Shown in pieces: positions 56,301 to 64,000 of a DNA stretch of 64,000 bases (position 1 is the first letter of the stretch; every line of letters begins with the position of its first letter). This DNA comes from Sanderia malayensis. Lineage: Eukaryota > Cnidaria > Scyphozoa > Semaeostomeae > Pelagiidae. The DNA is taken from the NCBI GenBank assembly GCA_013076295.1, contig RQOL01000729.1, positions 3,162,001-3,226,000 of the forward strand. Direction: 5' to 3'. The notes under the pieces are model-generated. The model saw only the letters and a list, made by a program, of their open reading frames with translations. It was not told the origin of the DNA and did not search any database. The translations under genes were made by a program, and so were the position numbers.

Positions 56301-56829
56301 AAAAGTTTGAAATGGAGGATCTAGGCGAAGCTCACTACTGCCTAGGAATGGAAATCAACCGTGATCGTGAGAAGAAAATTCTACAGATTAGTCAAAAAGC
56401 CTATTTGGAAAATATGCTGAATATATACTCCAAGTTGCTGGAAGTTCAATCTCTTGGAGAAGCCAAAGACAAGCCATAGTTGCATTATCATCAACAGAGG
56501 CTGAATATGTTGCTATGAGTCTAGCAGCTCAAGATGCAATATGGTTACGTCGATTGCTAAATAGCTTAGAAATCAAGCAATTACAACCGACTACGCTGCA
56601 CGAAGACAATCAGGGAGCCATTGCATTGTCGAAGAACCCCAACAACCACTCGAGAACAAAACACATAGATGTTAAGTACCATTTTATCCGGGAAACAATT
56701 CAAATTAAGCAAATTGCAGTTGAATATTGCAAGACGGACAAGATGGTTGCAGACACGCTCACTAAAGGATTACCGAAACACAAGTTCCAGGAGCTACGCT
56801 CATTGATGGGTATAACAACATGGAAATAA
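53391..56829 (+). pseudogene. Copia gag-pol (internally deleted)
   Basis: Gag starts MATSGDETSGGFKVEKL with a frame change near 53575, then runs to CFYCQKEG (54048-54075), the first half of a zinc knuckle. A deletion joins it to GASQHMTYEN, removing the rest of the knuckle and the catalytic Asp of the protease. The integrase is long and open (54100-55713): LWHSRYAHLGINNL, FIDDFSRY (Asp), LRTDNGGEY (Asp), QQNGVSERMNRTLM (Glu). RT continues after a shift near 55700 with VGCKWVFKI, HQMDVKRAFLNG, a TGA at 56100-56102 (usual Arg codon) and ALYVDDIIIAS (56228-56260). A second deletion near 56430 joins ENMLNIYSK to RQAIVALSSTEAEYV, removing the end of RT and the start of RNase H. RNase H ends at 56829. 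Confidence 0.92.
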
Positions 56830-56848
56830 TAAACTCGTCAAGTGAGAG

Positions 56849-57065
56849 TGTTGAGAATAAGAATGACTCGATTATTATTATTATTATTACTACATTGACT
56901 GACTTGATTGACACTAGCTGCATACTTCCGTTTCCTTCTCTTTATATTGTTACAGTTATATTCTTTCCTTTTACGAACAAGATGTTTATACTTTGATTTT
57001 ATATATATATTACACTTATCAGTATATCAAAGTGTGTCTTCATTTGTATTTCCATACCTTTAACA
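56849..57065 (+). repeat. Copia 3' LTR
   Basis: 217 bp, preceded by a short purine run AAGTGAGAG (weak polypurine tract). See the 5' LTR entry. Confidence 0.95.
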
Positions 57066-57070
57066 CATGG

Positions 57071-57224
57071 CTCGAAAGCCTGCATGGGTTATTTCCATGT
57101 CTCATTCAGCAATAATTTCTTGAATACATATGTACTGTAATACCTGACTTTTGTAACATTATATAATACCTTGCATTGTAATATTGAAATTGTTAAATCC
57201 TATTATTGTAATTAAAAGCTGAGA
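57071..57224 (+). mobile_element. LINE 3' tail after the Copia insertion
   Basis: Continues the LINE untranslated region cut at 53082 and ends in an AT-rich stretch (ATTATTGTAATTAAAA) just before the Academ-like gene resumes. Confidence 0.5.
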
Positions 57225-59012
57225 AAACACACATGAAAGTATCACTGGCAGCCCTAGTTACTATATCACATAGAGCTTTCATATCTGAACATATCTTGTG
57301 CTCCTATGATGAATGGAATGAAAAATTATCCAAAGCACCAGCCACTGCCTCCTATTGGTTTATGGTTATTGGTCTGGAAATATTCATGTTTACTTCCATA
57401 ACCAGCATCGGAACAGGACATTTTGAACTTTTTGTTGCATTTCTGCAGCACATAGCCCAATGGATGTTCGCCTTAGATCATGTGCACTATGCAAGATGGC
57501 TTCCTGTGTTTATAGAAGATGTAATAAGTTTATCGGAGCACAATAAATCAATAGCTAATGGGTTTCAGAAGGGCTTCTTTACCATAAGAAAATCAAACAA
57601 CCTTTTTGAAACCTGGGCATTGACCAAGCTCACAAGCAAAACAATAAGGTCGTTAAAATTGATAGAGGAGCAATAGGATTATTGGATCATGAACCTGCAC
57701 TTTTGAAATGGGCAGTTGCAAATCCCATCATCGGTGATATTCAGGAAAAGAGCAGATAAAAGAAGGGGGTGTTTTCAAACACAACGAAGGTGCTAACTTG
57801 TTTGAAGAAAGATTTACAAGAGACAGGAAGTCATTTCTTGATGCGTTTTGGGATTTAGGAATCCCTTTTCAAGAGAAAGAAGCATCATTAGCACATATTG
57901 GGTTCCCTGTTCTTGGTGATGCTGCATGCGATTCAGAAACATCAGGAGAAGAAATCGGTAAAACTCAATACCAATCATTTGTCAATGAGCATATAATAAA
58001 GGAACATGTTCACTGTATGATAACATCAAGAAGAACAATCTTCTTTTTTTCGCTACGAAAACGATATTGTAACCTGAAAATCCAGGCAAAAAATTGCAAG
58101 CTTGAGTGCAGACCAACAACTTTACGCTAATCTCTATGTAGCCTATCAAGACAGAGAAGGTGGCCTGGACAATGTTTTGCACACAAGAACGATTCATACC
58201 CAGTATCACTCTCAGAAAATGGTAGATTGAGAAAATGTACATTTCTCGAAGACTTAGAGGATGCAAGGTTAGAACTAGTTGATCTGGAGGCTAAAATAGT
58301 AGATGCAACAGCTTTTGTGAATTTCAATGCACCTAAATTTTCACAAACGTATGGGGATTATTGCTCAGTTTAACTTGTTGATAATGTCCATAAACTTTAA
58401 CAACATGTAAAACGCCAAAATTTTGTTTTTGATGTATACAAATCTGACAGAATCAAAGCCCAAACAAAAGAGAATAGAGAAAAAAGCGTTTTCCATTAGG
58501 AAAGAAACCCCGATCAGCAGACGAATTCATGAGGCACAACGTCAACAAGACAGAAACTTTTAAGATGCTAGCTGAGAAGATTATTAATGATGAATCAGAC
58601 CAAACAACAACCATTGCCACAATGTTAGAAAAAGCAATCTCAAATAGAGTCGGTGCCAATTTATCAAGAATTCAAAACTGGAATCACAAAGAAGCTGACA
58701 CACGACTCCTTCTTCATGTGCTGGCTGCAGCAAAAAATGGACACAAAAGTATTTCAATTATTACTGTGGACCCAGGTGTTGTTGTATTTGCACTGAATCA
58801 TTTCTCCAACATAAATATTAAAGAAATTTGGGTAGACATTGGAATAAATCAACATCGCAGGTGGCTATTCTGTTTTTGCAAGGGTTTTACAGGAACTTCC
58901 ATTTTGGTTTGCACTCAGATGCTGCGACACACTATCGATGTTTGCAGCTCCAGGGAAGAAGACGGCTGGGAAATTATGGCCTGATGTAACAGAGACACTC
59001 ATCAGGTGTGTT
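57225..59012 (+). pseudogene. Academ-like gene, 3' part (segment 3 of 3)
   Basis: The frame reads VSLAALVTISHRAFISEHI, then FALDHVHYARWLPVFIEDV (57470-57526) and GFFTIRKSN. After shifts, FLDAFWDLGIPFQEKEASL (57834-57890) and TQYQSFVNEHII follow, then YVAYQDREGGLDN (58135-58173). The nuclease-like pair comes next: WNHKEADTRLLLHVLAAAKN (58678-58737) and ISIITVDPGVVVFAL (58755-58800). In relatives the second motif reads TVDTDVVV; here the second Asp is gone. CDTLSMFAAPGKKTAGK (58922-58975) is the last conserved block, ending at about 59012. At least eight frame changes. The Cys-rich C-terminus is missing here. Confidence 0.75.
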
Positions 59013-59137
59013 TATCTCAATTATATTTTTGAGGAAAAGTTGACTGTGGTTATTTGACTGAATGAATTTACTGACAAATTGATTGAAACTCTAGCAAAAT
59101 TCTTTCAACACTTTCAGGCTGTCATCAAGCCAGCTAC

Positions 59138-59815
59138 CATGTAATCACAAAGGCTTTTTTGTTTGAGGGTATATGGAGATGTATTTCACGCTGGAGGTTT
59201 AGCTTCATAATTTAACCAGGGTAATGGATTTTGTTTTTCGAATTTCTTCCGAATTTTTGAATTATTCCAAAAATTATTCTGCTAATTGTGCTATCATGAA
59301 GAAACAACAGTTTACCCTGGTGAAACTTCCAAATTCGCATTGTGAACTCTATTTTTAAAAAAAGTGATTGCTGTTCGTGTGACCAATTTCGCCTTTTGCT
59401 GTAATTTAATTGGCTCTTTCGCAACTTCACGTGAAAGGTCACACGTTTAGGCAACTGCCATTGTTGCTTCAGCATGCTTGCGAAGCTTAAGCCTAATGTA
59501 AACAAGCCCAAAGTTTTAATAAACAAATTATGATAAGGGATGATAAGGCGCACTTTGTGCGAATGCAGCACACAAAGTGCACCTATCAGTCACAGCTCCT
59601 TGACATAATAGATAGACAGGCTAGCGCAGTGATCTAACCCATTGTACGTGGGGTTGAAAGGGACCTGAGCGTGAGTGAATGCTGCATATAAAGTGCGCCA
59701 GCCACAAATGAGCGTAACGAGCTAACCTATTGTACTTGGGGTAGAAACCATATTAATTTTTTTCATTTGCCCCGTCCAAGAAACGAGCCAATGTGAGCAC
59801 CCTCGGCTGGTGTCA
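59138..59815. repeat. Dispersed repeat family, copy 2
   Basis: Aligns with 1599-2060 along its length, and additionally with the 2.44-2.62 kb region through GAATGCAGCACACAAAGTGC and GAGCTAACCTATT strings. It contains a hairpin at 59548-59582 (GCACTTTGTG / CACAAAGTGC). Non-coding. The following 59816-60198 is AT-rich with no gene seen. Confidence 0.72.
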
Positions 59816-60279
59816 ATTTAAAATTCGATAATGTATTCTCAATATATTTTCACAATTTCACAACCAGAAAACATTTTCGATACAAATTTAATCTATTCTA
59901 TTTTAGCCACCGTTTAAAGCAGAAAAAACGACAGTTAAACATAAGTGTATTCATAAAATATGCATTAGTTATACTTACGACAATTATTCCATTACTTTTA
60001 TAACTTCAATTCCCTACCAAGTTCATCTTGTTATGATTGTAGCGTAGAAATATATTATATTTACTTTTTTGTGTTTCAGCTTCACACAAGGCTATAATTA
60101 TTTTTGTTGTTTTTGCTATTGAGGCCATTGTCAACAAGCAATAGCATTTACAATTATCTTGCCTAATTTATTTCTTATATTATAACTTATGTCCAAACGT
60201 GTGTCTAATTCCCAAATATATGCTTCGGATCATAAACAGGTCTAACAGAGACAGAAAGATAAAAAAAATATGCAGTATC

Positions 60280-60600
60280 ATGGATAGACAAGAAGCATTG
60301 CAGAAACGGCAAAACATTGCAAGAGAACAACGTCTAGATTTGGACATTGATGCACTCCTGCAGAATAAATTGATGGCAGTAAATGGATTTGTACAACATT
60401 ATCGAAAAATGGGTGAAATATTGGAGGAACAGCAGCAGCAAGCTATTGCAAATAATCAGGCAGTTCCGACATTCAAAGTGATTGAAACAGGTCGCCCACA
60501 ACAAGATCGCAGATACGATAATCCTACTGCCAGTGAAATTGCAGCTATATACACATAGTCCATCAGCTGAGGGGGTCCTAATACTCATTCAACCGAAACA
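60280..60600 (+). pseudogene. Helitron Rep N-terminal fragment
   Basis: The frame from an ATG at 60280 (MDRQEALQKRQNIAREQRL) continues with VNGFVQHYRKMGEILEEQ and DRRYDNPTASEIAAIYT, then a stop at 60558. After a shift, VLILIQPKQTK. This matches the start of Helitron Rep proteins (N-x-FVQxY and RRYNxPTxxEVAxI). The fragment has no HUH region after it. Bases 60601-60974 show no gene. Confidence 0.68.
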
Positions 60601-60974
60601 AACTAAATATATGTGAAAATAGTTGTATTTGCGACCTGAATACAAGAAACAATGATGGACAATTCCAAGCGGTAGCTTAAGGTGGAAACGGGGTTAATAA
60701 AATTTGATGTGTCATTCCTGATCAAAATGCATATTCTCCTAAGCTCGACTCCAAAATTCTTAATATTTTAGACCTGGTAGCGGATTTTTCTCACGAGTAA
60801 AAATATTTTCATCCAAATAGTTTAGATAAACAATTTTCCATTTCTCATAAAGCAGCAAGAACTCGGTTGGGGGCTGGTAGGCGGTCTGCAGTCGAATATA
60901 CGATCACTCTTTTCATATGACTGAAAAATTGAAAATGTGGTTAAAGTTACAGTGTTTTTGGTGTTTTTTGGCAT

Positions 60975-61880
60975 TTAGTCATCCTCAAAGTCCATGTCAT
61001 CATCATATGTTGCTGCATGTGTATTCTTTTCATGTCCATGTTTGTTTTGCGATTCGCAACAAATCCCAACATCCATATTTTCACATTCTATAGCACATAG
61101 CACATAGCACATATAGCACATAGCACATAGCACATCTGTGCATGTCAAGTTAGCCTGTAGGCAGCAACACAAATCCCTTTTGCATGACCTTTTGCAACGG
61201 CAGCTTAACAACTTCATGATTTCATGTGGTGCAGGATTCCTACCTACAATCCTGGCCAAAAATCCTGGAACGCTGCTAATATTTTCATTCCATTCTGCAA
61301 ACTTTTCTTTCCTTCCCACGATAAAATTTTGATCTTTGCACATTGTACATATTTTTCAGCGGGTAATCGCCATCCACGAGTATGCTACATGCCTTAAAAT
61401 CACCAATCGACATTGTTTGTGTGGGGAGGGGATGTTTTCAACCGTTCCATGTCTTTTTGGCAAGGATTGCAGCCACTTCATTGCTATTGAATCTTGCTTG
61501 ATCTCCCAGCCTTGACTATCAGGTGATGAAACATCCGGGATTTGAAAAATCGCTGTTTTCCATTATCGAGCTTGATAATTAGCTCTTGTTATGTGTAAGG
61601 TGAGAGTTGATTTACACGGTGGTAAAGCTTCTGGCTCGACTTTTTCGCCCTTTGAACAGTATAGCTGATAGCGAAGTAAGTGAACATTTGGAAGTCGAAT
61701 AAATTCTTCAAGTTTGCCAAGCAAACTTTCTGACACTGCCCATGTGTTCCAAAGGTTGGACAAAACTGCTAGATTATCAAGGTTGGCCACCAACATCTTA
61801 AATGCTCTATTAGTTCCTTTCCCCGCAAGGGCCGAGTTTACATGGCGTGAAAGCATGCATAGCAATCAGAGATTGGCGGA
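60975..61880 (-). pseudogene. Academ-like protein, C-terminal part (second loc.)
   Basis: Minus strand: [20 protein letters not shown] (61835-61776), LLGKLEEFIRLPNVHLLRYQ and LPPCKSTLTLHITRANYQA (61625-61569). After frame changes come IPDVSSPDSQGWEIKQDS (61540-61487), IMKLLSCRCKRSCKRDLC (61222-61170), LTCTDVLC and CENMDV, with an acidic end at 60975. The Cys-rich tail is the one expected at the end of the gene whose segments lie at 38.5-59.0 kb, but it is on the other strand and so belongs to a different copy. It is fused at about 61885 to a Gypsy RT. Confidence 0.72.
61078..61134. repeat. TAGCACA short tandem repeat inside a Cys-rich coding region
   Basis: About seven copies of ATAGCACA with one ATAT variant. 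It falls between the CTDVLC and CENMD blocks of the Academ-like tail and inserts extra Cys/Tyr residues there, so it looks like a late slippage expansion. Confidence 0.85.
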
Positions 61881-61884
61881 ACTC

Positions 61885-63764
61885 TTGGCAAGACCTTTGT
61901 GGGTGCAGCTTCGAAGCGATTGCTGTCTTGTCTATGTCGGCGGGATTTACGGGAATCTGATCATAGGCTCTGACGAGATCAATCTTTGAGAAGATAGACT
62001 TGCCCTGAAGAGATGGGGAGAAATCCTGAATATGTGGTACGGGATAACGGTCCGGAACGGCTGCTGTGCTTAGAGCACAATAATCACAACAAGGGCGGCA
62101 ATCGCCTGGTGTTGACTTTGTGACCATATGTAGCGGCGAAGACCAATTGCTTTCGGATTGGCAAATAACACCAAGTTGCAACATGTGGTAAAATTCAGCT
62201 TTGGCAATTTTGAGACGATCTGGTGTGAGGCGACAAGTGCGACAGAAAGCAGGTTGGCCTTTGGCCATGGGTGTTGATATGGTGTGTTACTCTGTGTTTG
62301 ATCTCCATATCTTTGTAATTCGGACGAGTGAGGTCTGGAAATTTCTTGAGAAGTTCTCTGTATGGTGAAAATACCACAGGTAGAACATAAACAGGGCGAG
62401 GTGAATTATTACCAGCTTGAAGACCATTGATAACTAGGCTTGCAGTAGTGTCGATCAGTTGACAGCGTGCAACATCTACTTTCAAACCAAAATTAGCAAG
62501 GAAATCAGTGCCAAGAATCGGAGTAGGAAGATCGGCAATAATAAAGATCCATCTGAATTGACGGCAAAGACCAATATCCAACGTGCAGGAATTTTCGCCG
62601 TGAGTCGTGATTGGTGTGTGGTTAACAGCTTGTAGAGTAACAGGAGAAGTGCGTAATGTAAAAGAAGATGATGGCGGGAAAACACTAACATTGGCTCCAG
62701 TATCCACCAAAAAACGTGTACCAGTGTAGCGATCGGTGACGTAAAAGAGACGACTGGATGGAGAGAGGCGAGGAGAACTTGTCGCCATTAGTCTCTGGCT
62801 TGATAGTTTTCTGACTGTTGATAGTGAGATGGTCGTTGTTGCTGTTGTTGTTGTTGTCGAGCTGGCGAATTGACTGGAAAACTGCATGGGGAGTTGCATC
62901 TATTTGCACTGGCTCCGAAATTGTAATGGTAACAGCAAAATGCTCCTGAAAGCTCGTCCGGGGGGCAGTTTGGAGATCACGCGAAGGAGTTGCGGCGAAA
63001 TGGCGATCATGAACGAGATTGTTGACATCCGTGAGAAGGAGGCTGGAGCTGTAAGTGATCTGCAAGTGCTTGCATTTGCGAAGTGAGCTGGTTGATTTGC
63101 CCTTGACAATCAGTTTGGCAATCTCAATTGACGATCAACTCAGCGTTTCTGTCGTTGGTTTTGATTGCCAGGCAGGTATGGCAGATGTAGGTAAGGCAAC
63201 TTCTAAAATTTGGTCTGCTAACGCAGCCAATTCATCCAAGGGAACTCTGTCCGCAGTGGAAGCCAGTATGAGCTGAGCGTTCATTGGCAGTCCTTGTAGG
63301 AAAAACTGTTTGAAGATGGATTCTTCGGGAAGATTGTCCCCCAACAGTTATTGCAAGCCTCTCAATAACTGTGAAGGTTTTCGATCTCCAAGTTCTTCCG
63401 AGATTAGAAGACGATGCAAACGCTTTTGTTCAGAAGCAGAGGTACGTTTAATTAGCTCTGTCGTGGGATGCTCGTAAGGTCGTACAGTTGGTGGATCAAT
63501 AAGTAAGTCTCTAATTTCCTGGGCAATTTTGGGCAGTAGTACGCCAACAACATGATCAAACTTGGGGGCTTGTGCTGTAATTCCACGAGTTTTAAACTGG
63601 GACTCGATCTGAGCGAATCAAACCTTGGGATCATTGGGCCAAAACGGTGGAAGTTTCAGACTGTGATATGCAGCTATTGGAGTTGGAACAGGCAAAGTAC
63701 CAGCAGTAGAGGATGGGCCTGGAGTGCTGGCAAGAGTGTCAGAGACTTGTTGGTCAGGACTCAT
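61885..63764 (-). pseudogene. Gypsy (CsRn1-like) gag-pol, truncated, copy 2
   Basis: Gag begins at an ATG at 63764 and carries LKLPPFWPNDPK (about 63660-63625), a stop within it, LIKRTSASEQKRLHRLLISE (63460-63400), a stop near 63348 and FLQGLPMNAQLILAS. The protease region is open (62899-62195) with FLVDTGANVSVFPP (Asp-Thr-Gly at about 62710) and ILGTDFLANFGL. RT starts after a shift near 62270 with [19 protein letters not shown] and runs to [20 protein letters not shown], ending at about 61910, before the catalytic box. The same lineage as 4.3-6.4 kb; the protease is better preserved here. The 5' LTR lies beyond the window end. Confidence 0.87.
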
Positions 63765-63958
63765 ATTTTAATAATGCCAAATGTTGTCCAGGATTTAATA
63801 TATGCAATTCTTCAACATGTATGTAAATAAAAGGTAAATAAAGTGTTTACGAAATACCTCAGCGGATGTAGCTTGGAAAGTCACAGACAAAGCCGGAACA
63901 AGTGAAATCAGCAAAATAATTCTTGTAGTTGAATTAAAATAAATAACAGTCTTTCGGG

Positions 63959-63975
63959 TCACGTTGTGGTCACCA
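63959..63975 (-). other. Primer-binding site, tRNA-Trp type (Gypsy copy 2)
   Basis: Plus-strand TCACGTTGTGGTCACCA matches the tRNA-Trp 3' end with two differences and lies about 195 bp upstream of gag. The LTR should begin at 63976 and run off the window. Confidence 0.7.
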
Positions 63976-64000
63976 ATTTAATAACTTGCGAATGAAAAAG

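Larger units (their letters stand above)
53083..57065 (+). mobile_element. Copia LTR retrotransposon, complete with target duplication
   Basis: A 3,983-bp element bounded by 217-bp LTRs and a 5-bp duplication CATGG (53078-53082 and 57066-57070). The LTRs start TGTTGAG and end TTTAACA and differ at about five positions (2.3%), so insertion was fairly recent. Three internal defects make it non-autonomous. It lies in the 3' untranslated part of the LINE. Confidence 0.95.

Noticed and set aside
1..64000. tRNA genes or tRNA-derived SINE heads
   Set aside because: I looked for A-box and B-box pairs near the repeats and saw none that were convincing; only primer-site complements to tRNA-Trp and tRNA-Met were found.

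Overview
This window is a piece of a repeat-rich, AT-rich animal nuclear genome, most likely an aquatic invertebrate (cnidarian, sponge, mollusc or similar). The reasons are spliced genes with GT-AG introns and a mixture of transposon families typical of such genomes: IS3EU-like, Kolobok, Academ-like, hAT, Harbinger, endonuclease-bearing Helitrons, DIRS/tyrosine-recombinase elements, CsRn1-like Gypsy, Copia and LINEs. I cannot name the species. I see no convincing single-copy host gene, tRNA, rRNA or CRISPR array; almost everything recognisable is mobile DNA in various stages of decay.

Region by region. 0.2-9.4 kb: a tyrosine-recombinase fragment, a minisatellite, a dispersed repeat, a HECT ubiquitin-ligase fragment fused to a truncated CsRn1-like Gypsy element (both minus strand), a spliced fragment of an IS3EU-like transposase, and an unrecognised convergent minus-strand gene. 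9.4-18.2 kb: a Helitron helicase/endonuclease gene (plus strand) split by a complete 5,269-bp IS3EU-like transposon (9654-14922, 6-bp target duplication GATTGT, 330-bp inverted repeats) and by a 5'-truncated LINE (16405-18001). The IS3EU-like element carries its transposase and, facing it, a CUE-HECT E3 ubiquitin-ligase gene; a 282-bp MITE sits in one HECT exon and its removal restores the frame. 19.0-21.2 kb: the Rep half of a Helitron, downstream of the helicase half instead of upstream. 21.4-25.1 kb: a second MITE copy, a minisatellite and no recognisable gene.

25.1-33.3 kb: a Harbinger transposase and its convergent SANT/Myb-like partner gene; the partner gene is cut by a 5,827-bp transposon with 520-bp inverted repeats and a TAT target duplication that encodes a very large decayed protein with an XPG-like nuclease motif (Academ-like). 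33.3-38.2 kb: a fold-back Harbinger-type MITE, a DIRS-like RT/RNase H/recombinase fragment, a THAP fragment and another fold-back element. 38.5-59.0 kb: a single ancestral Academ-like gene now spread over 20.5 kb, cut by an old Kolobok (which contains a hAT at 40330-49567 with 8-bp duplication AAAATACT, which itself contains a young Kolobok at 43933-49202 with TTAA duplication) and by a LINE that contains a Copia element (53083-57065, duplication CATGG). 59.1-64.0 kb: a second copy of the dispersed repeat, a Helitron Rep N-terminus, the C-terminus of another Academ-like protein, and a second CsRn1-like Gypsy running off the window end.

How the parts work together: each autonomous DNA transposon here is a two-gene unit with converging genes (transposase plus accessory protein): IS3EU-like with CUE-HECT, Kolobok with a P2X7-ballast-like protein, Harbinger with a SANT/Myb-like protein. 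The young Kolobok transposase is almost intact (ten exons, 791 codons), with one apparent broken splice acceptor. Nesting order gives a relative insertion history. All coordinates of joined exons come from reading splice signals and frames by eye; family names are from recognised motifs and not from searches.
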